Assembly (NCBI RefSeq): GCF_019075875.1
Contig: NZ_JAHOOZ010000001.1
Span: forward strand, 5,796,001 to 5,860,000
DNA length: 64,000 bases
Origin: Novosphingobium sp. G106
GTDB lineage: Bacteria; Pseudomonadota; Alphaproteobacteria; Sphingomonadales; Sphingomonadaceae
Direction: 5' to 3'
The translations under genes were made by a program, and so were the position numbers. Positions 8,263 to 18,056 of this stretch are shown piece by piece; the stretch's first letter is position 1, and each line of letters opens with the position of its first letter. The notes beneath the pieces are model-generated. The model ran no database searches. It saw nothing but the letters and a program-made list of their open reading frames with translations, and was not told where the DNA came from.

Positions 8263-9132
8263 ATGATTCAATCCCTCGATTCCGTTACCCAATTTCCTCT
8301 CATGCTAATGGGAATCCTTCTGTTTATGCTGGTTGTTGCCGCAACTTGGGGCGGAATGCGATTCCGGCGATATATCGATGACGCCAGTCCGGCTGTAAAG
8401 CAGGATGATGCCGATGATGCTGTGAAGAGCACAATACTACCAGCCGTACTTGGCCTACTTTCCTTGCTTCTCGGATTTACCTTTTCACTCGCAGTCGATC
8501 GATATGAAACGCGACGCGGTTCGGTCCTCGAAGAGGCTAACGCCATTGGCACTGCATATCTCCAGTCGCAATTGCTAGGAGAGCCCCATCGAGGCCGGCT
8601 TAGCGAGATTTTCGTCCGCTATACCGACAACAGGATTGCGCTGACGTCTCCAGCCAAGGCTGAGGAGCACGCTCGGCAACTTGCGCTCAATGACCAGTTG
8701 CTCACTGACCTTTGGGCCGCATCGGCGGCGGGATTTGATAGTATCCAACACCTGGACTTTTCCAGCACGTTCGTGTCGTCAATCAATTCCGTCATTGACT
8801 TGGACACCTCGCGCAAGACCGCCCGAATGGCGCGAGTGCCGAACGAAGTGTTCGCCGCGCTCATCATCTACGTCCTGATTGCGGCCGCCTTTATCGGATA
8901 TGGCACATTGACCAGAACAGGTTTCTACATGGCCTGCGTTATGCATATCCTCGTGGTCCTGTCTCTTCTCCTAATATTGGACATTGACCGCCCGAACCTG
9001 GGTGGCATCCGAGAGCCGCAGCTACCTATGATCATGCTGAGCCAGGCACTGCATTCGAAGTCGCCTGAAGCCTTTGATCGCTGGCGCCCGGAGCAGTTGG
9101 AAGCGGGCGCCAAAAGGCAATTGTCCAAGTGA
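8263..9132 (+). CDS. Membrane protein, bestrophin-like/DUF4239-type
   Basis: 289 residues from the ATG at 8263, preceded by a GAAGGCGAG ribosome site; a longer reading from 8167 adds 32 unlike residues. Predicted segments: residues about 9-28 (MLMGILLFMLVVAATWGG), 55-72 (LLSLLLGFTFSLAVD), 206-225 (VFAALIIYVLIAAAFIGYG) and 230-250 (ACVMHILVVLSLLLILDID). The core LGFTFSLAVDRYETRRGSVL with EEANAIGTAYL is the signature I associate with DUF4239 proteins, which are remote bestrophin-like channels of unknown role. It stands alone between the cargo operon and traG. Confidence 0.65.
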   Translation: MIQSLDSVTQFPLMLMGILLFMLVVAATWGGMRFRRYIDDASPAVKQDDADDAVKSTILPAVLGLLSLLLGFTFSLAVDRYETRRGSVLEEANAIGTAYLQSQLLGEPHRGRLSEIFVRYTDNRIALTSPAKAEEHARQLALNDQLLTDLWAASAAGFDSIQHLDFSSTFVSSINSVIDLDTSRKTARMARVPNEVFAALIIYVLIAAAFIGYGTLTRTGFYMACVMHILVVLSLLLILDIDRPNLGGIREPQLPMIMLSQALHSKSPEAFDRWRPEQLEAGAKRQLSK

Positions 9133-9321
9133 GCCACAAACGCTGCGGAAGCCCGTTGACGGGAATTTCGCGGCTGGAGCCAACAGTTGATGTCGTGCTC
9201 ACCGAAATATCTTAGAATGATACCTAGGGACACCGGACAGACACTGACGCCAATCAGCTGGATCGCAGAATGTAGCCGTCGAGCCCGCGCAGACTGATTC
9301 TCGTGCGGGCAGAGGCCCAGC

Positions 9322-11343
9322 ATGACACCTACCAAACTTCTCGTAGGCCAAATTGTGGTTGTGTTTGCCATCGTGCTGACGGGCATATGGATCGCAACAC
9401 AATGGGTGGCCGCAGCGCTTGCCTACCAACCGGGGCTCGGCCGGCCTTGGATTTCGGTGTTTGGGCATCCCATCTATCACCCGTGGTCGCTATTCAGCTG
9501 GTGGTTTTCTTTCGACGCCTATGCGCCGGCGGTCTTCGACAAGGCCGGTGCGATAGCCGCCTTAAGCGGCATGATCGGATGCGGCGCGGCAATTTTCGGC
9601 TCGATCTGGCGGGCGCGTCAGCAGGGCAATCTCACCACCTACGGCTCGGCGCGATGGGCAAGTGATCGGGAAATCAATGCTGCCGGGCTATTTGTCGAAG
9701 GTGGTGTGTTTCTCGGCCGCCTGGGTCGGCACTATCTGCGCCATGACGGGCCCGAACACATCATGGCCTTCGCGCCGACCCGAAGCGGCAAAGGCGTTGG
9801 TCTGGTGGTCCCGACGCTGCTTGGCTGGTCGGGCTCGGCGGTCATCCATGATATAAAGGGCGAGAATTGGCAGCTGACAGCCGGTTGGCGCGCGCGTTTC
9901 TCTCATTGTCTGCTGTTCAATCCGACCGACGCGCAATCGGCGCGTTACAACCCGCTGTTCGAGGTTCGGCGCGGCGCGCACGAAGTCCGAGACGTCCAGA
10001 ACATCGCCGATATCCTGGTCGATCCCGAAGGTGCGCTCGAACGCCGCAGTCACTGGGAGAAAACCAGTCACTCGCTGCTCGTGGGTGCGATCCTGCACAT
10101 TCTTTACGCGGAGGAAGAAAAGACGCTCGCACGGGTAGCGACCTTTCTTTCCGACCCCGCCTGTCCGTTTGAAGCCACTTTGAAGCGGATGATGACCACC
10201 AATCACCTCGGAACTGTCGAGGCGCCCGTGGTCCATCCGGTCGTGGCATCGGCCGCGCGCGAAGTGCTAAATAAATCCCCAAACGAGCGGTCAGGCGTCC
10301 TTTCGACCGCCATGTCGTTCCTGGGTCTCTACCGTGATCCGACTGTGGCTAGAGTGACCTCGCGCTGTGATTGGCGCATTGCGGATCTAGTCGATGGCAA
10401 GGCACCAATCTCGCTTTATCTGGTCGTGCCGCCTTCGGATATTAGCCGCACCAAGCCGCTGATCCGCCTCGTCCTGAACCAGATTGGTCGTCGGCTGACC
10501 GAGCATTTGCATGCCCAAAACGGCGCAAACGGCGACCACCGCCACAAGCTGCTGATGATGCTCGACGAGTTTCCAGCGCTCGGGCGCTTGGACTTCTTCG
10601 AGACCAGCCTCGCCTTTCTAGCGGGTTACGGTGTGCGTGCCTTCCTCATCGCGCAAAGCCTCAACCAAATCGAGAAGGCTTACGGCGAGCACAACGCCAT
10701 CCTCGACAATTGCCATGTTCGAGTCGCCTTCGCGACGAACGATGAGCGCACCGCCAAGCGCATTTCCGATGCGCTCGGCACTGCTACCGAGCAACGGGCG
10801 ATGCGCAACTACGCCGGGCATCGGCTCGCGCCTTGGCTCGCCCATGTCATGGTCAGCCGGCAGGAGACGGCCCGCGCGCTGCTGACGCCCGGCGAAGTTA
10901 TGCAATTGCCTACTGGCGACGAGCTCGTCCTCGTCGCCGGCACACCGCCGATCCGGGCGCGGAAGCTGCGCTATTTCGAAGACGCCACATTTGCTGCGCG
11001 GATTCTGCCGCCGCCGCAGCTCGCAGCCGGCGACTATGCCGATCGGCCGCCCACGCGCAGCGATGACTGGGCTGGGAATGTGCGCGAGACAGATCCGCGC
11101 CTTGATACCGCCGGGAGCATTGTGGGCGATCCCATCGCGACCGGACGCGAGCAGGCCCATGAACCTGGCCAAGAAGTCGAACTTCCACTGGCAACAGAAC
11201 CAATCACGAACCAGCCGCTTGGATTTGATCCCGACGACGACGGGAATGTCGCCGCCGACCAGCGCGCGATGACTCAGGCCCAAACTGTCTACGCCGTTGA
11301 TGCCGGCAACGAACGGCCCGGCGACCTGCAGGTGGAGTTCTGA
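9322..11343 (+). CDS. traG: Conjugal transfer coupling protein TraG (VirD4 family)
   Basis: 673 residues. Two N-terminal membrane segments (about residues 6-34 and 75-94) anchor a cytoplasmic ATPase. Walker A is APTRSGKG at residues 151-158; Walker B is LLMMLDEFPALG around residue 411-422. The family couples the relaxase-DNA complex to the type IV secretion channel and pumps DNA during conjugation. It is the first gene of the module and is followed 2 bp later by the CopG-like gene. The C-terminal 120 residues are acidic and proline-rich, as is common for the substrate-contact tail. No relaxase gene accompanies it here. Confidence 0.95.
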   Translation: MTPTKLLVGQIVVVFAIVLTGIWIATQWVAAALAYQPGLGRPWISVFGHPIYHPWSLFSWWFSFDAYAPAVFDKAGAIAALSGMIGCGAAIFGSIWRARQQGNLTTYGSARWASDREINAAGLFVEGGVFLGRLGRHYLRHDGPEHIMAFAPTRSGKGVGLVVPTLLGWSGSAVIHDIKGENWQLTAGWRARFSHCLLFNPTDAQSARYNPLFEVRRGAHEVRDVQNIADILVDPEGALERRSHWEKTSHSLLVGAILHILYAEEEKTLARVATFLSDPACPFEATLKRMMTTNHLGTVEAPVVHPVVASAAREVLNKSPNERSGVLSTAMSFLGLYRDPTVARVTSRCDWRIADLVDGKAPISLYLVVPPSDISRTKPLIRLVLNQIGRRLTEHLHAQNGANGDHRHKLLMMLDEFPALGRLDFFETSLAFLAGYGVRAFLIAQSLNQIEKAYGEHNAILDNCHVRVAFATNDERTAKRISDALGTATEQRAMRNYAGHRLAPWLAHVMVSRQETARALLTPGEVMQLPTGDELVLVAGTPPIRARKLRYFEDATFAARILPPPQLAAGDYADRPPTRSDDWAGNVRETDPRLDTAGSIVGDPIATGREQAHEPGQEVELPLATEPITNQPLGFDPDDDGNVAADQRAMTQAQTVYAVDAGNERPGDLQVEF

Positions 11344-11345
11344 TC

Positions 11346-11762
11346 ATGACCCAGCAAGTTCGCTATCAGCTTTTCCTGCCCAAGCCCCTCAGCGACCGTT
11401 TCGAAGCGCTCGCCGCCAGGCCCGGAACTTCAAAATCCGCCATCCTCGTCGATGCGGTAACCGCCTGGCTCAACCGCCGCGGCACTTCGGAGCTGGAAGA
11501 CAGGTTTGGCATCCGTCTCGATCGCATGACGGCTGGCATCGGCAGGATCGAGCGCGACAACCATATCCAGATCGAGACGGAGGCGCTCCTCGTCCGCTAT
11601 GTACTCGCGGTCCTGCCGCCGCTCGCCGAAAACGATCAGGCAGGCCGCGCCCTGGCTGCCAAGCGCTTCGAGGCCTTCATCGCGCAGGTTGGAAAGCAGA
11701 TCGCGGCCGGCCGCCGGACGTTTCCCGTCGGTCTTGGCCAGACCGCGGACAACGACCAGTGA
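11346..11762 (+). CDS. CopG/ribbon-helix-helix-like regulator of the trb operon
   Basis: 138 residues. The N-terminal QVRYQLFLPKPLSDRFEALA followed by TSKSAILVDAVTAWLNRR has the strand-helix-helix pattern of ribbon-helix-helix DNA-binding proteins. It sits between traG and trbB, the place where a CopG-family gene is regularly found in Trb modules. It starts 2 bp after traG and its stop overlaps the GTG start of trbB (GTGA). Control of the transfer operon is the likely role, inferred from position. Confidence 0.8.
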   Translation: MTQQVRYQLFLPKPLSDRFEALAARPGTSKSAILVDAVTAWLNRRGTSELEDRFGIRLDRMTAGIGRIERDNHIQIETEALLVRYVLAVLPPLAENDQAGRALAAKRFEAFIAQVGKQIAAGRRTFPVGLGQTADNDQ

Positions 11763-12745
11763 CCGGTGTTTCCGCAGACCGCCGGCGTGCCATGCTGCGC
11801 ACGGCGATGGGCCCGGCGATTGCCGAGGCCATGGCCGACCCGCGGGTTATCGAAATCATGGTCAATCCGGACGGCGCGTTGCGGCTCGACCGGTTGGGGG
11901 AGGGCCGAACCGACACCGAAATCCGCCTGGATGCCGCCCAGGTGGAACGGATAATCCGTCTCGTCGCTTCGCACGCGCGTGCCGAAGTGCACGGCGATGC
12001 GCCCATCGTCTCGGCGGAATTGCCGCCGCACATCGAAGGCCGCGCGGGCGAGCGGTTCGAAGGCGTGCTCCCGCCCGTATCGACCGGTCCCTGCTTCTCG
12101 ATCCGCAAGCCGGCCGAGCGGCTCTATAGCCTCGACGACTACGTGACCGACGGCATCATGAGCCAGGCGGCGGCCGACCGGCTGAAGGCCTGTGTCACAC
12201 AGCGCTATAACATCCTCGTCGCCGGCGGGACGAGCTCGGGCAAGACCACGCTGGCCAATGCCTTGCTCGCGGAAATGGGCTGGGTCGATGAGCGCGTGAT
12301 CCTGATCGAGGACACGCGCGAGTTGCAGAGCCCGGCGCCCGATACGGTGGCCCTGCGCACGCGGCCTGGCATAGTGACCATGGCCGATCTCGTCCGCTCG
12401 ACGCTGCGGCTGCGTCCCGACCGCATCATTGTCGGTGAGGTTCGCGGGCCCGAAGCGCTGGATATGCTCAAGGCCTGGAACACCGGGCATCCCGGGGGCA
12501 TCGCGACGGTCCATGCCAATGGCGCCCAGGCCGCGCTCTATCGGATCGAGAACCTGGTCCAAGAGGCTGTGGTCACCGTGCCACGTCAGCTGATCGCCGA
12601 AGCCATCGACATCGTCATCTTCATTTCTGGCCGCGGTCTCCAGCGCCGGATCACCAGCATCGCGCGCGTCGCCGGGATCGATCCCGACACAGGCAGCTAC
12701 GCGCTCGCCGACCTTCTCAGCCTGCAAATCCACGAAGGAGAATGA
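11759..12745 (+). CDS. trbB: Conjugal transfer ATPase TrbB (VirB11 family)
   Basis: 328 residues from a GTG at 11759 that overlaps the previous stop. Walker A is GGTSSGKT (156-163). The Asp box (VILIEDTREL), Walker B-like RPDRIIVGEVRGPEA and His box (GHPGGIATVHANG) of secretion ATPases follow in order. TrbB forms a hexamer at the inner-membrane base of the type IV channel and powers pilus assembly and DNA transfer. A longer frame from 11297 overlaps the CopG-like gene and is not coding. Confidence 0.95.
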   Translation: MTGVSADRRRAMLRTAMGPAIAEAMADPRVIEIMVNPDGALRLDRLGEGRTDTEIRLDAAQVERIIRLVASHARAEVHGDAPIVSAELPPHIEGRAGERFEGVLPPVSTGPCFSIRKPAERLYSLDDYVTDGIMSQAAADRLKACVTQRYNILVAGGTSSGKTTLANALLAEMGWVDERVILIEDTRELQSPAPDTVALRTRPGIVTMADLVRSTLRLRPDRIIVGEVRGPEALDMLKAWNTGHPGGIATVHANGAQAALYRIENLVQEAVVTVPRQLIAEAIDIVIFISGRGLQRRITSIARVAGIDPDTGSYALADLLSLQIHEGE

Positions 12746-12747
12746 CC

Positions 12748-13098
12748 ATGTCGCTTGCTTATCCGCGCTGCGCAAAGATGTCGGCACGTCGCGTGCTGCT
12801 CCTTGTCGGCGCTGCTGCCGGCCTCAGCCTCGCGCTCGCCACCCAGGCCCAGGCCGCGGGTTCCGGAATGCCATGGGAGCAGCCGCTCCAGCAGGTCCTG
12901 GAATCTGTGCAGGGTCCGGTCGCCAAGATCGTCGCAGTGATCGTCATCATCGTCACCGGCCTGACCCTGGCATTCGGCGAGAGTGCCGGCGGCTTCAGGC
13001 GGCTCATCCAAATCGTCTTCGGCCTCTCGATCGCCTTTGCCGCATCGAGCTTCTTCCTAAGCTTCTTCAGCTTCGGCGGTGGGGCGCTGATCGCATGA
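12748..13098 (+). CDS. trbC: Conjugal transfer pilin TrbC
   Basis: 116 residues from the ATG at 12748, placed 7 bp after AAGGAG; an in-frame ATG at 12742 sits too close to that ribosome site. A long signal (to TQAQA, about residue 37) is followed by two hydrophobic segments (VAKIVAVIVIIVTGLTLAFG and FGLSIAFAASSFFLSFFSFG), the VirB2/TrbC prepilin pattern. The family is processed, and in RP4 cyclised, to make the conjugative pilus. It follows trbB directly and overlaps trbD by 4 bp. Confidence 0.9.
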   Translation: MSLAYPRCAKMSARRVLLLVGAAAGLSLALATQAQAAGSGMPWEQPLQQVLESVQGPVAKIVAVIVIIVTGLTLAFGESAGGFRRLIQIVFGLSIAFAASSFFLSFFSFGGGALIA

Positions 13099-13382
13099 CC
13101 GGGGCAAGTGCCCGGTACAGCGCCCGGCGCATCGAAGGCTTCGAAGTGCCGATCCATGGCAGCCTCGGCTCGCCGATCCTGCTTGGCGGCGCACCACGTG
13201 GCCTTGCGATCGTCAACGGGACGGTCGCGGCCGCGGTCGGCCTCGGGCTTCAACAATGGCTGGCGGGCCTGCTGATCTGGGGGGCCGGCCACACCATCGC
13301 CGTCTTCGCGGCACGCCGCGATCCGGATTTCGCGCCCGTCGCGCTCCGCCACCTTCGCCAGAAAGGATACTTCGCGTGCTAA
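13095..13382 (+). CDS. trbD: Conjugal transfer protein TrbD (VirB3 family)
   Basis: 95 residues from the ATG at 13095, which overlaps the trbC stop. The sequence GFEVPIHGSLGSPILLGGAP, then a hydrophobic hairpin (RGLAIVNGTVAAAVGLGLQQ and LAGLLIWGAGHTIAVFAAR) and a short tail RDPDFAPV, is the TrbD/VirB3 pattern. It is a small inner-membrane component that works with the TrbE ATPase, whose gene follows with a 7-bp overlap. Confidence 0.9.
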   Translation: MTGASARYSARRIEGFEVPIHGSLGSPILLGGAPRGLAIVNGTVAAAVGLGLQQWLAGLLIWGAGHTIAVFAARRDPDFAPVALRHLRQKGYFAC

Positions 13383-15806
13383 GCCTTGCTGAATATCGCA
13401 AATCCGCCGATCGGCTTGCCGATCATCTGCCGTGGGCAGCGCTTGTCGCGCCGGGTGTCGTTCTCAACAAGGACGGCAGCTTCCAGCGAACCTTGCGATT
13501 TCGCGGTCCCGACCTGGAGTCGGCAACCGACGCTGAGCTCGTTTCGGTCTGTGCGCGTGCCAACAATGTCCTCAAGCGCTTCGGTACCGGTTGGGCGATG
13601 TTCGTCGAGGCTGAACGCCGCGAGGCAGCCGCTTACCCGGACACTGCCTTTCCCGACGCCGGTTCGTGGATCATCGAGCAGGAGCGCCGAGCCCGCTTCC
13701 TGTCGGAAGGCGAGCACTACGAAAGCCACTATCATCTGACACTGACCTGGCTACCGGCGCCCGACAGCGCCGAAGCTGCCGGACGTTCGCTGGTCGAGCG
13801 GCCCGAGGCAGCTCAGGAGCGCGACTGGCGTGCCGCGCTTGCCGGGTTCATCGCCGAGACGACCCGGGCGCTCGATCTCTTTGCCGGCTTCATGCCAGCG
13901 GTTCGCGCGCTCGATGACGGCGAGACGCTGACATACCTTCACGGGACGATATCTGCGCGGCGCATGTCCGTGGCCGTGCCCGAAACGCCGATCTACCTCG
14001 ACGGTCTTCTTGCCGACACGCCGCTGATTGGCGGGCTCGAGCCCAAACTCGGCGACGAGCATATCCGTACGCTGACCGTCCTTGGATTTCCGAGCATGAG
14101 CTGGCCCGGGATCCTCGACGCGCTCAACCATCAGGATTTCGCGTACCGCTGGGTCACCCGCTTCGTCGCGCTCGACAAGAGTGACGCCACCAAGGCGCTG
14201 ATCAAGCTGCGGCGCCAATGGTTCAACAAGAGGAAGTCGATCACCGCCCTGCTGCGCGAGGTGATGTACAATCAGCCGGCGCAGCTTCTTGATACCGATG
14301 CCGACAACAAGGTCGTCGATGCCGATCTCGCGCTGCAAGCACTCGGCGGCGATCACGTCGCCTTTGGTTACCTTACGACGACGATCACCGTCAGCGACAT
14401 CGTCCGGAGCCGCGTCGAGGAGAAGGTCCGGCAGGTCGAGCGGATAGTGGGCGGCCTTGGCTTCACCACGATCCGCGAGGGCGTAAATGCCGTCGAGGCA
14501 TGGCTTTCGTCGTTGCCGGGCCAGGTCTACGCCAACGTTCGCCAGCCGCTGGTCCATACGCTGAACCTCGCGCACCTGATGCCGCTGTCGTCGGTGTGGG
14601 CGGGACCTACCCGCAACGCGCATCTAGATGGTCCCCCGCTGCTTTATGCCAGCACCGCCGGTTCGACGCCGTTCCGGCTTTCGACCCACGTTGGCGATGT
14701 CGGTCACATGCTGGTGGTCGGACCCACCGGTGCGGGGAAGTCGGTTCTCCTGGCGTTGATCGCGCTGCAGTTCCGCCGCTATGCTGGCTCACAGGTCTAC
14801 ATCTTCGACAAGGGCTTTTCCGCCCGTGCGGCCGTGCTGGCAATGGGCGGGGCTCACCACGCGCTCGGACTTGCCGCCGATAGCGGCGACACTTTGGCCT
14901 TTCAGCCGCTACGCCGCATCGACGAGGCCATCGAGCGTAGTTGGGCCGCCGAATGGATTTCGGCGCTGCTTGCCCACGAAAAGGTCTTGGTCACGCCCGA
15001 GGTGAAGGACGCGGTTTGGTCGGCGCTGAGTAGCCTGGCCTCGGCGCCGATCGAAGAGCGCACGCTGACCGGCCTTACTCTATTGCTCCAGTCCAACGCG
15101 CTGCGCCTAGCGCTCGGCGCCTATACGCTCGACGGGCCCTATGGCCGGCTACTCGATGCCGCCGAGCAGAATCTCGCTTTCGCCGATGTCCAGTGCTTCG
15201 AGACCGAAGCGCTGATGGGCAGGGGGCGTCGTCGCACCCGTGCTGACCTACCTGTTTCACCGGCTCGAAGAGCGGTTCGACGGGCGGCCAACCTTGCTAG
15301 TGCTCGATGAGGCCTGGATCTTCCTCGACCATCCGCTGTTCGCTGCGCGCATCCGCGAATGGCTCAAAGTGCTGCGCAAGAAGAACGTCGCGGTACTGTT
15401 CGCCACCCAGAGCCTCGCCGACATCGCCTCGAGCAGCATAGCGCCCGCTATCATCGAGAGTTGCCCGCAGCGCATTCTGTTGCCGAACGACCGCGCGATC
15501 GAACCGCAAAGCCGCGAGACCTATGCCCGGTTCGGCCTCAACGATCGGCAGATCGAGCTGGTCAGCCGGGCGACGCCCAAGCGGCAATATTATCTCCAGT
15601 CGGCGCGCGGAAACCGGTTGTTCGAGCTTGAGCTCGGCCCCGCCGCGCTGGCGCTGTGCGGCGCCTCGGACCCAGCCACGCAAGCCCGCATCGACGCGCT
15701 GCTCGCCGAGCATGGAGCGGGCGATTTTGCAGCCCGCTTCCTGAAATCCGCTGGCCTTGGGTGGCCCGCGAACCCGCCCATCGACTTTCCCGTCCCGCTC
15801 TTTTGA
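13376..15806 (+). pseudogene. trbE: Conjugal transfer ATPase TrbE (VirB4 family), one frameshift
   Basis: GTG start at 13376 (LSLAEYRKSADRLADHLPWA). The first frame carries Walker A GPTGAGKS around residue 454; the rest, from VVAPVLTYLFHRLEERF with Walker B LLVLDEAW and on to the C-terminus, is in the next frame from about 15227 to 15806. The break is at a run of five G (15222-15226); with four, the sequence reads MGRGVVAPVLTYL, which is the expected family text. Combined length is about 809 residues, normal for TrbE. The family is the largest energiser of the channel and essential for transfer, so if the break is real the element could not transfer itself. Confidence 0.85.
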
Positions 15807-15843
15807 CCGTGTCCCCGCCCATTGCTCACGAAGGAGACCTACG

Positions 15844-16743
15844 ATGCCTGCCCGCTACCCGTTTCGCCGAAATGTCACCGCCGCACTGCTTTCGATCGCC
15901 TGCACCGGTGCGCTTGGAATTGGGCTCGCCGTGTCGTCAGAACCCGCCCATGCCCAGCTCAGTGTGTTCGATCCGACCAATTACAGCCAGAACCTGTTGA
16001 CCGCTGCCCGTACCCTCACGCAGATCAACAACCAGATTCAATCTCTCCAGAACGAAGCGGCCTCGCTGATCAATCAGGCGAAGAACCTGACGCGGATAGA
16101 TTTCCCCGAATTGCAGGCGCTCACGCAAACCATGCAGCAAATCGACCGGCTGATGGGGCAGGCCTCGGGCATTCGCTTCCAGGTCTCGGGCCTCGATCAG
16201 CAGTTCAGGCAGCTGTTTCCGCAGAACTTCGGTCAAGCGCTCAAAACTAACGACCAGATAGCCGCTGCTCGTACGCGCCTGGACACCGCCATGTCGGCCT
16301 ATCAGCAAACGATGAGCGTGCAGGCTCAGGTCGTCGAGAATGTCGCTGCCGATGCGCAAACGCTGTCGTCGCTCGTGGCAAAAAGCCAGGGCGCTGAAGG
16401 GGCGCTGCAGGTGGGGCAGGCGACCAACCAGCTGCTCGCGCTGACCGCCAAGCAGCAATTCCAGCTGCAGAACATGATGGCCGCGCAATTCCGCGCCGAG
16501 ACGATCGAACGGGCGCGCCGCGCTCAGGGCGAGATCGACGCGGCAGCCGCCACTAAGCGCTTTCTCGGTTCCGGCACTGCCTACACCCGATTGCCCCCCC
16601 GGTCAGTAGGCTGCCGGACTGGACGGAGGCGGCCCGCGCATGTGCCGTCGCCTGTCCGCCGCGGGACGAGGCGTTCCTCTCAAACCTCGCCCCGCGGCCT
16701 TTTCCTTCGCTCGCATGACTTCGCACGAGGAACCGCCACGTGA
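15844..16743 (+). CDS. trbJ: Conjugal transfer protein TrbJ (VirB5 family), C-terminus altered by a C-run
   Basis: Starts at the ATG at 15844 behind GAAGGAGA. A signal peptide ends at about SEPAHA; the mature protein is a Gln-rich coiled-coil (LTQINNQIQSLQNEAASLIN and similar) typical of VirB5/TrbJ, which sits at the pilus tip or in the periplasm. The expected end is FLGSGTAYTRLPPGQ then TAG at 16607-16609. A run of seven C (16594-16600) shifts the frame, so the frame as given runs on with arginine-rich residues to 16743, overlapping trbL. One C fewer would restore the normal end, so the last 45 residues are probably spurious. Confidence 0.85.
   Translation: MPARYPFRRNVTAALLSIACTGALGIGLAVSSEPAHAQLSVFDPTNYSQNLLTAARTLTQINNQIQSLQNEAASLINQAKNLTRIDFPELQALTQTMQQIDRLMGQASGIRFQVSGLDQQFRQLFPQNFGQALKTNDQIAAARTRLDTAMSAYQQTMSVQAQVVENVAADAQTLSSLVAKSQGAEGALQVGQATNQLLALTAKQQFQLQNMMAAQFRAETIERARRAQGEIDAAAATKRFLGSGTAYTRLPPRSVGCRTGRRRPAHVPSPVRRGTRRSSQTSPRGLFLRSHDFARGTAT
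16658..16698 (+). terminator. Strong hairpin between trbJ and trbL
   Basis: GCCGCGGGACGAGG (16658-16671) pairs with CCTCGCCCCGCGGC (16685-16698), 13 of 14 positions Watson-Crick plus one G-U, with a 13-base loop and followed by CTTTTCC. It lies between the true end of trbJ (about 16609) and the GTG of trbL. It could be an attenuator or partial terminator, or a processing site that sets the ratio of upstream to downstream Trb proteins. Confidence 0.5.
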
Positions 16744-18056
16744 ACGATCTCAACGTCATCGACCGCTTCTTGCAGGCCTTCATCCGCTACATCGACAGCG
16801 GGTTCGGGCTGCTCGGCGGCGATGTCCATTTCCTGACCGCGACGCTGATCGGCATCGACATCACGCTCGCCGGTCTGTTTTGGGCTCTGGGCGGCGAAGA
16901 CAATGTCATCGGCCGGTTCGTCAAAAAGATCCTCTACGTTGGCGCCTTCGCATTCATCCTGGGCAGCTTCCCGCTGCTGGCGAACATCATCTTCCGCTCC
17001 TTCGCGCAGGCGGGGCTCACCGCTGGCGGGGGCACTTTGTCGGCAGACGATCTGATGAGACCGGGCAATGTCGCCAACACAGGGTTCTCAGCCGCCTGGC
17101 CGCTGCTCGATCAGGCCTCGCAGCTGGTCGGGTTCACGACCTTCTTCGACAATTTCCTAACGATCATCATACTGCTGTTCGCCTGGGCAACCGTCATCGT
17201 CACCTTCTTCATCCTCGCGGTGCAGATGTTCGTGACGATCATCGAGTTCAAACTGACGAGCCTCGCCGGCTTCATCCTCGTGCCGTTTGCCCTGTGGAAC
17301 CGGACGAGCTTCCTCGCCGAACGCGTCCTCGGCAACGTCGTCTCCTCGGGCATCAAGGTCATGGTGCTCGCGGTGATCGTCGGTATCGGTTCGAACTTTT
17401 TCAGCGAGTTCACCGGGGCGATCCAGGGACAGAATCCCGACATTGGCCAAGCGATGAGCCTGGCGCTCGCCAGCCTCACGATATTCGGGCTCGGCATTTT
17501 CGGCCCAGGCATCGCTTCGGGTCTGGTCGCGGGGGCTCCGCAGCTCGGCGCCGGCGCGGCGCTCGGAACGACAGCCGGCGCTGCAGGTGTCACCATGCTG
17601 GCCGGAGGCGCGACAATGGGCGCTGCTCGCGCTATCGGCGGATCCGCGCTTGGCGCCGTTCGCGCTGGGACAGCGATGGGCTCCGCCGCATCGACAGCCT
17701 ACGGTCTGGGTAAGGAAACCGCCGCCGCGCCATCGATGGCGGCAGGCCTTGGCGGGGTGGCGCGCGCTGCCGGAAACGCTGCCCGCGACCGGGCGTCGAG
17801 TGCGCTGGGTCTTGGCGAAGCGGCGGCGCAAGGCCGCGACGCAGCCTGGAACGCGCTCAATCGCTCCGGCGGTCAATCTGATGGCGGGCGCTCGTCGGTC
17901 GCAAGTGATTCCGCTGACAATACGCCGGCCTGGGCTCGCGACATGCGCGCCCAGCAGACCGGCCGCCATCACCGCCAAGTCGCGCTTCATGCTGTCCAGC
18001 AGGGCGATCGTGGCGGGGCTTCGGCAACCCCTGACATCAAGGAAAGGGATGACTGA
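16740..18056 (+). CDS. trbL: Conjugal transfer membrane protein TrbL (VirB6 family)
   Basis: 438 residues from a GTG at 16740. Five to six membrane segments lie in the first 270 residues (for example IGIDITLAGLFWALGG, ILYVGAFAFILGSFPLLANI, LTIIILLFAWATVIVTFFIL). They are followed by a long Ala/Gly-rich, then polar, cytoplasmic tail ending PDIKERDD. TrbL/VirB6 forms part of the inner-membrane DNA pore. In many Trb modules a trbK entry-exclusion lipoprotein gene lies between J and L; none is seen here. The stop overlaps the trbF start. Confidence 0.9.
   Translation: MNDLNVIDRFLQAFIRYIDSGFGLLGGDVHFLTATLIGIDITLAGLFWALGGEDNVIGRFVKKILYVGAFAFILGSFPLLANIIFRSFAQAGLTAGGGTLSADDLMRPGNVANTGFSAAWPLLDQASQLVGFTTFFDNFLTIIILLFAWATVIVTFFILAVQMFVTIIEFKLTSLAGFILVPFALWNRTSFLAERVLGNVVSSGIKVMVLAVIVGIGSNFFSEFTGAIQGQNPDIGQAMSLALASLTIFGLGIFGPGIASGLVAGAPQLGAGAALGTTAGAAGVTMLAGGATMGAARAIGGSALGAVRAGTAMGSAASTAYGLGKETAAAPSMAAGLGGVARAAGNAARDRASSALGLGEAAAQGRDAAWNALNRSGGQSDGGRSSVASDSADNTPAWARDMRAQQTGRHHRQVALHAVQQGDRGGASATPDIKERDD

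Noticed and set aside
1..9321. Second copy of the tRNA-Ser 3' end as left att site
   Set aside because: Looked for the T-arm and acceptor sequence (GGAGGGATTCGAAC) in the left part and found none by eye. It may lie outside the window.
15222..15227. Programmed frameshift in trbE
   Set aside because: No slippery heptamer with a downstream pseudoknot was noticed, trbE is not known to use one, and similar breaks at runs occur in unrelated genes here.
16640..17713. 357-codon plus-strand frame over trbL
   Set aside because: Another frame of the trbL gene; Arg/His-rich shadow.
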